From Platycnemis pennipes (lineage: Eukaryota; Arthropoda; Insecta; Odonata; Platycnemididae): a stretch of DNA of 64,000 nucleotides. The notes beneath the pieces were generated by a model, which was not told where the DNA came from, did not search any database, and saw nothing but the letters and a program-made list of their open reading frames with translations. The position numbers and the translations under genes were made by a program. The stretch's first letter is position 1. Each line of letters starts with the position of its first letter. Shown in pieces: positions 12,101 through 24,100 of the stretch. Location: NCBI GenBank assembly GCA_933228895.1, contig OW121849.1, forward strand, positions 123,074,849 to 123,138,848. The letters are read 5' to 3'.

Positions 12101-15100
12101 TTGCTTGAAACGAACTTCATCCATACAGTTTTCCCTGAAGTACTCTGAAATAATTGTTGTCATACTGTCTGTACTCCCACATTTTCTGACGACGTCATCA
12201 CCGTTTTCGTCCTCTTCTCGCGGTAGTGTATCTGAGCACTCACCCATAACGCACATTTCTGACGGAGGGCGACAGAGTGAGAATTTCAGGCAATCCCGAT
12301 AGGTTTTGAACAATTTTTCTCCGTTATCCGATTTTATTTGCTCTAATCCAGCCCCGAGGTATTGCAACTTGTAATTCTGGTGGATCATGCAGACGCATGT
12401 GGTGTGAGTGCCAGGTTCACCAGCCAACACGCACTCAGGAGGCCTCAAAACCGCAAATTTGGAGAAACCAATCTTTAAATAAGGATTTTTCTCTTTAAAA
12501 GCTTCATAGGCTTCCCTCAAATTACAAAGAATTAACCTTTTCTGCTTAACTACACGCAAATTTCCCTCCTTCACACTCTTACACTCTTTTTTACCCGCCA
12601 TTTCTCTACTAATATCTGGTTCACGGTAGAACTCTATCACCTTCAGTTTAGTATCATTTGAGAGGTATTTGCTTCGTCTCGCGTTCGCAGAACATAGAAT
12701 TCCTTGCTCAGATACGTATTTTTTCATCTTTTTAACCAAATACGTCGATGTGTGAAACTCCTGCTTTATCTTTGAAACACTCCAAGATTTAGGTAGGACA
12801 GATAAGATTAAAATTTTGTCACTAATTTTCGTAGCGTTGAGGAACTTATTCTTCAGCTGCATAATCATTTCCTTGCCAGCTTGGTGGAAGTGATCTTCTT
12901 GTTCAGGGATATCTTCTTGAATGTCCACCATCCCACCAGTAACCCTTTGAAGAGATAATCTCAAAGCAGTGGCTACTTTTAATTTCTTCGCCGGATATTT
13001 TCTTGATCTGTGCAATTTTTTCGTTGTTATAGGTGTTTGATCCAGGGATTTTAAGGTCTCGTTCAGTTTTCCCAAGCGAATTTCTTTTCCTGGAGTGTAC
13101 TGACTTCCATTTGTTTCATCAGTCCCGCTATCTTTCATGGAACTAACTGATGACTCTGACTGAGAACCTTGAGATTTAATGGTGAATGTAGCACTGGTTG
13201 AAGGTCCTGCTGCACCATAAACCCTACTCAGATAATCGTCATTTGTCGCTTGCTCAGACTGACTTTCTGGCTCATGTTGAGAGCAACCTGAACTGTTCTT
13301 TTCGGCAACATTTTCTGGCTTGATCAATTTTTTCACACCCACTTTACATTGAACACAGAGTTTTCTACCCTCTATTACAACAGGCACTAAGTCATGATAG
13401 GAATCTTGGAACTCCCTTGTAATTGTCCACAATTTAATCGAGCGAATGTTTCTGTGCAAATTCAAGGGATTGCAGCACTGCTTTTGACGAACCTCGTAGA
13501 ACAGTAAATAATCCTTACAATGACGGTTGCACACACTGAGGACAGCATCCACACCACTTCTCAATTTGATTAACTCAATTTCACGAGTAGAATAGCTGCG
13601 AAAACTTCTCAATACTGTATCACTCGAACATTTCTCGTTTAACGCATCACCAACGGAACACTTCATAATCAACGGCTACAGTCCGAAGAACATTTACTCG
13701 CACTGAAACGCGCGCACTTGAAAAGCGAGACCAAGGAGTGTTTTGTAATGTAACTGACGGAGGACAGGCGACAACTGACGAATTGCTTGCAAATGAGATA
13801 GGTTGTGAGGGAAAAAACATTTTCATGGGTGGCTACCCGTATTTACCGTTGTTTTTTACCAGGGGTTAATATGTGAATGTGTGAGGGTGGGCGACGGCTA
13901 CTGGGAGCAATACTTACAAAGATGTTTCTCAGAACATAATAAAGGGTATGCGAGGAAAATGGGATAGGGGAAGAGAGGAAAGTAGCATTGGAGGTCTAAG
14001 ACGGAGCGAGGTTTGTCTATTGTCCTCCGAGCACGGCCGCTGGTGGGCCCATGGTCGCACCCACTGTTAAGCATGTTGTCGCTAATCCTGGATTCTAAAG
14101 CGGCGGTCACTTCAGTGGGAAGCAAATGGCGAATGACAAGGGTAAAGAGAATCAAAGGGTCGGTATGCAGTTAAAATTGGCGAAAAGAGGATAGCAAAGG
14201 AAGCGCGCTGATGAGATCTGGAGAACCGACTACTGAAAGTTCGGCGCGAGAGCCGGACGCCGCCGCGGCGGGAGGCCAGCGTTACACCTTCACTCAATTT
14301 TTTTTTTCTTTCTTAAATGAAATATTACCCCTACCAAATTTTTTAAGCTTGTAGAGAAGGGTTGTATCTACAACATATAAAAAAATGAGGAAAATCGAAG
14401 GCATAGCTACATCGTCAAAAAGCGATTTGAAAAATTGAATTTGTTATAAACTTTATTTAATTGTTTAAATTTTATAAAAGAATCTAATAATTATCTTTTT
14501 CAATTCAAGACCTTCAAAATGAGTCATTGCATGTATTTTTATCTTCCTTATTTCCGGAGATATGCCGTCAAACGCGAAGACGCTTTTGTAAAATTCTAGT
14601 TTTACAACATTGTAATATCTCGTAAACCGTTGCATGTATTACGAAATGGCTTTGGGGTTTTTGTTTTGTAATCAAATGAAGACGATCTGCCAAATTTGGT
14701 CGAAATCGATTACCCCAAGGGCAATCACCTGGTCGAATTTGGGTGGAATGACCCAGTGACAAGATTTAATTGTCTATGACTATCACTATGACAGCCAAAC
14801 TTCGCAGTAATGTCAAGGATTATGCACCAATAGAAATACAGAGTGACCTATACAAGGTGAAATGCAGTTGTGGTAGTTTGTATGCTGGACAAACATCCAG
14901 GGCACTTACAAGAGCACCAGAGGGATACATAAATAGATATTTACGCCTCTCCACCAATGCTGAGCATACATGGCAAGGACCAACATACAACATTGATGTC
15001 GAAGGGATAACATTAATTGTCAAAGAAAGTCATTACCTCCCACCACCCATTTGGGAAGTGATTTAACTTAAAATGACAAACAATTACAACAAAGAGGACA

Positions 15101-18100
15101 GCTATGCTTTGTTGTGTGAATGGAAATGTGTTCAAAAACAAAATTTTACAGGCCAACCACAAGCCCAACTGGCTGGATGGGAGGCTTCAATATAAAATAC
15201 AACAATCACCATCATAACACTTGACCTGAAACACACAAGCAATGCCAGGGAAACTACTGTCTGAACAATATGGACCTACAAGGGATCTCTTAAAGGTCTT
15301 AGTACCCTTGTAGGTCCATATTACTCAGACAGTAGTTTAGTAGTAGAATCTTTGAGATTAAGGGTAAGAAATCTTAAAAGAGATTCCAAGCATCATTTCA
15401 CTACAAAATCCTTAATTAAGATCTTCATAAGACTTCTTCCTTAGTCACTTGGACAATTCATTTTATCATGGTCGTTTTTCTGTGGCATCACATTACAAAG
15501 TCTTTCAGCCTCGATTTTTCTGCTGCTGTTACCATCCATTCCTCACTGCTATGAAGTAGCTCCATATATACGTTCTCATGAATTGTTTCCTTACTTCCAT
15601 GCTTGTATTTCAAGCTGTAAGTAGATTCTCCTACTGGTAGAATTACCTCTTCACCTGGGCAATTCTACCGACTATGTATTTCCGTCTTGCTTCACTCATC
15701 GCTGTTTTTCTGTCTTCCTAAATAGCAGTACTCATTCACCTCTTCTAGCTTTAGCTTCCAAGTTTAACATTGGTCTTTGCCTCCTCTTTCCTATGGAATA
15801 CCTTCATTTTCTTTTTATTTATCTTTAAGTGATATCTGGCCAGTGTCTTTTCTATGTTAACTAGAGTCTTATTTAAATCTCCCTCTGTCTCCATCAATAC
15901 CGCAATCATCATCATCATCATCATGGGTCAACAATTCTAGGATTGGTTTGATGCAGCCCTCCACTCGATTCTTCTATCGGCCAACCTCTTCATATTAATG
16001 TAGGACCTCTCTTTCACGTCCTTTACAACTTGTTCTATGTAACTCATACGAGGCCTGCCTTTTCCATTCTTCCCATTCACTTTTCCTTCGACGATTGTCT
16101 TCATCAGGCTATCGTGTCGTAAGATGTGGCCGATTAAGTTGTCCCGTCTTCTTTTTATAGTTTTCAGCAGACTTCTCTTTTCTCCCACTTTTCTTAAGAC
16201 TTCATCGTTACTTACTCGGTTGTTCTATTTAATCGTCATCATTCTCCTGCAGCACCACATTTCTAATGCTTCTACCCTTTTCTTTTCCACAGCAGTCATC
16301 GTCCATGCCTCACTGCCATAAAGAAACATGCTCCAGATATATGTTTTGATGAATTGCTTCCTCATTCCAAGCTTGTATTTCCAGCTGTAAGAAGATTCTT
16401 CTTTTGATAGAATTCCCTCTTTGCCTGGGCTATTCTACTCACTATTTCTTTCTTGCTTCATCCATCGTTGGTTACTCTGCTTCCCAGGTAACTGAACTCC
16501 TTCACCTCTTCCAGTTTTCATGTGGCTAGTATAACAGTGGTTTTTGCCTCATCTCTCTTGCTGCACACCAATATCTTAGTCTTCTTATCGATCTTCAGCT
16601 GATGTCTGGCCATTGTCCTTTCTATGGTTGTTAGCATCTGATTCAGATCCTTATCTGTCTCTGCTTTGAGAGCTATGTCATAAGCAAATCGTAGCATACT
16701 GATTGTTTCTCCATGGATGTTCACTCCAGAACACTTTTCCTTGACTTCATTGATGGCTCTCTTGATGTAAACATAAAAAACTACAGGATACAGGAGACAG
16801 TGCACAGCCTAATCTCACTCCTTTCCTTATTCTTGCTTCTTCACAGCTGGGTCCAGATTTAATCACAGATACTTGGTTTTTATACAAACTGTGGATAATT
16901 CTTTGGTCATTGTACGATACTCCAATTCTTTTCAGAAATCCAAGCATTAAATTCCAATCCACGCTGTCAAAAGCCTTCTCTAAATCCACAAATGCATTGA
17001 AGGTCGGTTTGTTCTTTTCCATTCTCTTCTCTATAAGCAGCCTAAGGGCCAACATTGCTTCTCTTGTGCCCTTACTTTTCCTGAATCCGAATTGATCCTT
17101 ATCCAGGAACTCGTTTGCTTTTCGTTCTATTCTTCTGTAGATTATCCTTGTCAATATCTTCGATGAATGTATCGTCAGACTTATAGTCCTAAAATTTTCA
17201 AATTTCTCCGCTCTCTTCTTTTTTGGAATAGGAATTGTTTTTCTTGAAGTCCCTGGGAATTTCTCCTGTTGAGTACATGTCGGAGATGGCCTTGTAGAGA
17301 TGGGCCAATGTCCTCTCTCCCACATTCCGCATTACCGCAATGCCGCATCCCGCATTACCGCAATGTCATTGGCAAATCGAGGCATGCTACCTTTTTCCCT
17401 GTGAATACATAGTTCTGAAGCCTTCTCTTTGATTTCCTTCATAACTTTCTCCATACACATATTAAAAATAAAGGGAGACAGTGCCTTGTCTCATCAGTGT
17501 CTTATCACAGTTCTTTTTAAATGCTTGCTTCTCCACTGCTAGTTCCAGATTTAATCATAGCCACCAGTTTTTTATACAAACTATGCATAATTCTTGCATC
17601 GTTATAACACTCTCTAATTCCTTTACAATCCCAAGTCTTGAATTCCAAAACACATTGTCAAATGCCTTCTCCAATCCAAAAATGTAATTAAGGTCAGTTT
17701 CTTCTTCTCCTTTCCCTTCTATATGGGTAGCCTAAGGGCCTGCATTACCTCTCTTGTACCCTTAGTTTTTCTGTATCCAAATTGGTCCTCCTTCAGGAAC
17801 TCTTCTGCTTATTGTTCTGTGGATTATCCTAGTCGATATTTTTAAGTCATGTGTGGTCAGGGTTATAGTCCTAAAATGTTCACAGTTCTCAGCTTCCTTT
17901 TTTTCTTCTTTTTCAGAATAAGTATTTCCGAGAGGCAACAATATATGTAAATTATTCCCTGCAGTGAAGAGAAAACAATGTAAATCCAGTACTTTTTCAG
18001 TTCAGTAGCATCAGGCACACTTAGATGACAATAGTTTCATTCAATAACAAGATTTTCACCAAGATCCCCAAATCAAAAAATTATCTTCATTGATGGATGA

Positions 18101-21100
18101 TAGTTTTGTTCCTGTGGTTATCCTGCTGTTGTGCATATCAGTGGGTAACTCCATTAAGAGTTTTACATGGTGAGCTTGCAGCATTTAGACCTTTACTTTC
18201 AACCTGAAAATGCCTCCTATCGTGGTGGAGAAACTGCTGTCACATAAGCTGACCGCTGCAGCTGCACCGAAAGAACTAGATAAGATGAGAGACTGGCCCA
18301 TTTATTCCAAAATTAAGCATATTGAATAAATTTCTATGCTTTAAGATTTCTAATAATGGTGGAGTCTAATGCATTAGGATGAAGAAGTACATGCTCCTAA
18401 TTAATTGATGGTAGATTATTTTAATGCCATAGTTGGTGCCATTTGGAGCAAACCCAACCATACTGATACAAAATAGCAAATTGCTTCCTGAACTTAATTA
18501 ATGTGTATTTAATTCTTCTCACCTGAAAGTCCGGATTTGGCCCCAAAGAAAGATCATATCCAAATATTCCAATAGTCATCAGTCCTAGGAAATTCAGGTG
18601 CCTGCAATTATCCAATATATGTTTTGCAAGAGCAGCAGCTTCATCAGGAGCACAGCCACTTTTCCCTGAAATATAATAAAAATACCAATTGATATACAGA
18701 AATCAGTACTAACAAAATTAAATCATGTATCCTTTAGTATATTTCTCATAATAATAAGTTTTCAAAACATTAGCACGTCTTGGGCATGTAACTATCTCCA
18801 AATTTTATAATGCAGCAAGTTAGGTAAAATGCTATGCTGAATTGGTTTTCAGTGTAGCTGTGGCTGACGCAGATTATTGCAGAATGTTTAAGACAATACC
18901 AACTCAGCTTTAGCTGACCTGACTCCCAAAAATACCTTTAAATTGTAAGAAAATTGAGCAATATTACGCTTTACACAGATCTACAATCTGATGCCAACTT
19001 GGCATCCAAAGTAAATGCGCAGAAGTTTGAGTTATGGATGATACAGAACCTCACCCACACCTCCTGAACTGATCTTCCATCTCATTCGGTAGAACTCACA
19101 GTCGCTGAACGTAAATATACTCTACTAGAGATTTGACTGATTTTTCTTCATATCTTTACCTAAAGATCTTCTCACTATTACTCTCCTTCTAATGAATGTG
19201 TCCTTCGTAGGAGAAATTTGCCCAATTTCCTCACCACTAAACCCACTTTCATACATGATGCTACCAAGGTAAACAACTGTGGGAAATGAAGGTAAGAAAG
19301 AGGTATGTAGTAACACTGAAAGAGTTCAAGGAGAAAATGCTTCATGAATTTTTTATGGACTAATTCACAGGATCCATGAAGAAGGGGACTGACCAAAGTC
19401 GTTTGTTAAAAGTGTTGATCCCTTTCACGCAAAAATAAGGAACTAGTTGTTGATGACATATTTATATCTCATGTGGCCATGTTTTTACTCTGAATTATTA
19501 AGAGGTGCTGAGTAGATGACTTCTTTGGCGTAAACCAGCTTAATTTTAAAAAGGGGTAGGCAACCAGTGCTGGCGTTGAATTATGAAAATATCTGAGGAC
19601 AAGAACATAGAATCAAGATATTTTTCTTAGGTTGATATGAAGGTTTTTGAACATAACAAAACTAGGAAATGGAAATGGGTGTACTCATGGAAATCAGGAG
19701 TAGATTGGATGGATAGACAACTTATATGAAACTCATCATAAAAAGCACTAGAATGATGAAGAAGCAGATGTAGAATCTGATTGGATAGTGATGAGATGAG
19801 AACAACATAGCTGCTGTCCTAACCTCATCACTATCCAATGCTGAAGGTGTGTGCAAAAGGTGTGAGAGTGCTAGATTCATGAATTCAGCAAAGAGGCTGA
19901 GATCACTATTACACAAAATACACTTTCAGCGCAAGCTTGTATGGGATGAAGATCAATCATAAGAAAATTATTCATGAGATTTCCAAGGGAAAAGAATTAA
20001 GAGATAAAAATGATGGTGGGCGGGAATATTACCAAACATGTTGGCAACTGATATAACTATGTAATATATATATATATATACATAACTATCTCTAAAATTG
20101 TTACTTGTTTTGTATTGCTCTACAGTTTAATGCATATAGTCTATGTATTTTAGTTTATTTTTTATTGAGCATACTTTATATATTTCCAATTTCTCTTCAC
20201 CTTGCAAATGCCCGAGATGCAAATGCTGCTTTCTACTCTGCTCAGCCTCCTCATCAGTCCTTATCAAATCCTCCTCTACACCCTCCTGCACTTCCACCAA
20301 CGTAGTTTACCGCCTCTCCTGCAATTTCTGCACCTCCTTCTACATTGGAGAGTGCACTACACCACTAGCTATCAGGATGAACAACCACCGGCATTCCACC
20401 GAAATTCCTCCCTTCCATGAACCTATCCCGAAACATACTGCCCACCATAATCAAACTTTTGACAACTGTTTTTCCCTCGCCATAGTGGAAGTACTTTCCG
20501 AAAATGCCACTAGCATTGAGGTGAGGTCCCGTGAATTGGAAATCCACTAATCCCCTCACCAGGACCATTTCCGCCCCCAAAAACAAGCCCTCGCCATGCC
20601 ACCGTCCGAGATGCAAAAACCTGTTCTATTTTCACATCACCTCCTACCACTGCCTTGCTTCCACCACATCCCCCCTCCACCTGCACCTCTAACAATGTGG
20701 TCTACCGGCTACAATGTAAACATTGCCCGGCATTTTACATTGGTAAATCGTCCACTCCACTAAACATTAGAATCAATAATCACCGCTCCTCGTGCAATGA
20801 CCCCTCTCAGTCGTCTTCTCTTTCCGTGGCACAACACTCCTTCAGCCACGAGAAATCGTTCAACAACTGTTTTAATGTGTCTGTTTTGGCTTCCCTCCCC
20901 CCAACAGCATCCGCGCTTAACCTTAATTCCTTAGAGCTAGCTTACATTTGGATTTTGCAAGCATATAATCCCCTGGGCCTCAATGTTAGTCATTAATCGC
21001 CCCTTCCCCTCTTCATCCTTTTCCAACCCCCTCCCCTGTCCTCCCACACTCCAACCCCCTCCCCTGTCCTTTCCCCTCAGTTCCATCCTCTCCGCTCCAT

Positions 21101-24100
21101 CCTAGTTCAGTCTCCTCTACCCTCTTAAGAAGGCGGTTGCGCCGCCGAAAATTAAGAATATACCAGTGAGTCCTTTCACTATTTTGTATTTTTTTGTGTC
21201 ATCACGCCTGTGATAAACTTATATTGAACTATTATTCACCTGAGTGATTTTCGAAGAAAGTATATATCTTCTATATATATAAAAATGAATGTATGTGTGT
21301 GTGTGTGTGTGTGTGTATGTCCTTTATGCATTACTACACCATTCATCGGATCGCCATGAAACTTTGGGAAGTTGTTGAGTACATTCCCGAAAAGAGGACT
21401 ACGGAATCGATATTTCAATATCGATACTTTATCGATATAATATCGCAAAAGTATCGAAAAATCTATACATTATTGATACAAAATTGAGGTTACATTTTTC
21501 AGTTTTTTTAAAATAAAGTATCGTTACAATATCGATACTGTATCGAATGTATGTAATGTGTTTATCCTATATGCATTACTACACCATTCATCGGATCGCC
21601 ATGAAACTTTGGAAAGTTTTGAGTACGCTCCGCGAAGGTTTCTACAAAATCGATAATTCAATATCGATACTGTATCGATATACTATCAATATAAATGGAT
21701 ACATCGATACATTATTGATCTACAAAATTGAGGTGAAATTATTTGGGTGTTTTTTTCAAAGTTTTATAAAGTATCATTACAATATCGATACTGTATCGAT
21801 ACAATATTGATAACTTCATGCATTACCACAACATGCATCCAATTTCCATGAAGCTTTGGTTAGTTGTTTTGTTCACTCCATGAAGGTTTGTACAATATCG
21901 AGAATACAATATCGACACTGGAGACGGGATGTGCATCCCATTGAAGTTGCAATTCATTGAAACACTCACGTGCAACATATTCAAATCATCCGGCAATGGA
22001 CAACTATTTCAGAAATGCCAACTTATTGCTTGGGATGAATGCACAATGGTGCACAAAGCATCGCTCGAGGCTCTGGATCGATCATTGCAAGATTTCCGTG
22101 GAATCCTGAGACCATTTGAGAACGCATTAATATTGCTTGCACGACATTTCAGGCAAACATTACCTGTAATTCCTCGATTGACACTAGCGGATGAAATAAA
22201 TGCTTGCCTGAAATATTCTACTTTGTGACGTCATGTAAAGACGTTAAAATTATATACAAATATGCGTGTCCAGTTGCAAAACAATCGATCAGCTGAGATA
22301 TATTGTATACCCATAAGAATCGTGAAATTAAACATACTATAAACGTGCGCTTTCCATTTAACCGGATTGAGCCACAGCAACGCGTGGCCGGGTCAGCTTG
22401 TATACATATATATATGAATGGTATTTTGTGTATATGACCAGTTTGGTTGTTTTCTTCTTAGGGTTGTGTGCCCCATATATGTTTTATATCTTTCATACTG
22501 CCTGTGTGAGTGGTTCTTTCTATCATTTCCTCTTCTGTGTATTCTCTCCGTTGGTGGGTGGAACCATGCCCTCGTGCCATCTCTTGGCCGCCTCTATGGG
22601 CTCAACTGGGGGGCACTTGGTGCTATAAAACCCCGTCGAATTCACTGGAGATTAGAGTAACCTTGGTAGCATGGTGGTCTATGCAGTCGCCCGGCAGGCG
22701 GAAGGTTCGTGATTCGATTCCCGGTCAAGGAGAAATTTTTTCTTTCCAAATTCAAACCACCCTCTAGCCATGAGCCCAAGCCCCTCCCCTCCAATCACCC
22801 TATCGAAATATTCTGCAACCTCCTTCTCTCTAAGATTTCCGATCCGACCTTTATCAACTCCCTTAAACCTAAATCCAATCTTTCTCCCACTGAAATCTCA
22901 GCCCTTAATAACCTCACTTCTAATCCCAACATTGTCATCATCCCCTCTGATAAAGGTCCTAAATTCCTCCGATTACACTAATGAGGCTATCAGACAACTT
23001 TCGGACACTTCTTCCTATAACCTTATACCTCATGATCCTAACCCACAATCCCTCAACGAAATTGTCACTTTATTAAACGAAAAGGGCCCAAGTGAAGGTC
23101 TCACCCAGCAAGATATCTCCCTTCTCACCCCACCCCATCCCCGCACCCCCCATTTCTACATCCTCCCAAAAATTCACAAGCGTAATAATCCCGGCCGTCC
23201 TATAGTCTCCTCCTATTACTCACCCACCGAACGCATCTCCGCCTTTGTAGATTTTTACCTTCAACCTCTAGTCCACGGCCTCTCCTATATCAAAGATACC
23301 TACCACTTCCTCGACCACCTCAATTACACTCCACTTCCTAATGATCAAAATATCATTATGGCCACCATTGACGTTACCTCTCTCTATACCTCTATTCCTC
23401 ACTCGGAAGGCCTCTCCTCTCTCCGCTATTTCTTAAACCAACGTTCTACTCCACACACTCCTAGCACTGACTTCCTTCTTGACCTCACCAACCTCATCCT
23501 TACTCACAATTCCTTTTCCTTCAACAACCAATTCTACCTTCAAACAAGGGGCTGTGCCATGGGAAGTAGATTTAGTCCCTCTTATGCCAACCTCTTCCTC
23601 GGCCTCCTTGAAGAATCCTTTCTATCCACATGCCCCCTCAAGCCGCTACTCTGGCTCCGCTATATAGATGATATTTTTCTCCTTTGGCCACACGACACCG
23701 AATCCCTTAACTCATTCCTCGCCTCTCTCAACGCTTCCTCGTCAGTTTCTTTCACATCACATATCTCCTCTTCCAACATCACATATCTCCTCTTCCAACA
23801 TCACCTTTCTCGACGTCGATATCTCCCTTTCTAATAACAAATTTAACACATCTGTCCACATCAAACCCACTAACAAGCAACAATACCTCCACTATAATAG
23901 CTGCCATCCCTACCACACCAAAACTTCCTTACCTTACTCCCTTTCCATCCGTGGCCACCGTATATGCAATAACCCAGACTCCCTTGACAGATTCCTCACT
24001 AACCTTCACCAGTCTCTGCTCCGAAGAGGATACCCTGAACACCTTCTCAAGAAAAAAATCTCCAATAAGCCTTACTCCCCCTTAGCCCCTCCCCGCAAAA

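Larger units (their letters stand above)
9577..14754 (-). mobile_element. Long-TIR DNA transposon, probably Sola-like
   Basis: A 5178-bp element in PLPBP intron 4 starts GGGTCATTCCACCCAA and ends with the inverse. Both sides carry AGTG (9573-9576 and 14755-14758), a 4-bp target-site duplication. The TIRs are exceptionally long (941 and 931 bp) and differ at few positions, mostly near the outer end where the left copy has about 10 extra bases. One spliced transposase gene lies between them on the minus strand. A 4-bp duplication, long TIRs and a transposase with an SDGA...HGKG.SDG motif point to the Sola superfamily (Sola2-like). I am sure it is a cut-and-paste transposon, less sure of the superfamily. 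Confidence 0.85.
21270..22399 (+). mobile_element. Helitron, internally deleted
   Basis: The left end TCTATATATATAAAAATGAA, followed by GTATGTGTGTG and a segment with CACCATTCATCGGATCGCCA, is the usual 5' end of a common animal Helitron group. The right end has a short GC hairpin (GCCACAGCAACGCGTGGCC) followed by GGGTCAGCTT, matching a Helitron 3' end with a degraded CTRR. Inside are repeated copies of the 5' segment and a Pif1-helicase remnant. No Rep nuclease domain is present, so the copy is non-autonomous. It sits within the Penelope-derived region. Confidence 0.8.

Noticed and set aside
22664..22733. Functional tRNA gene
   Set aside because: A- and B-box-like sequences are present, but acceptor and anticodon stems do not form convincingly.
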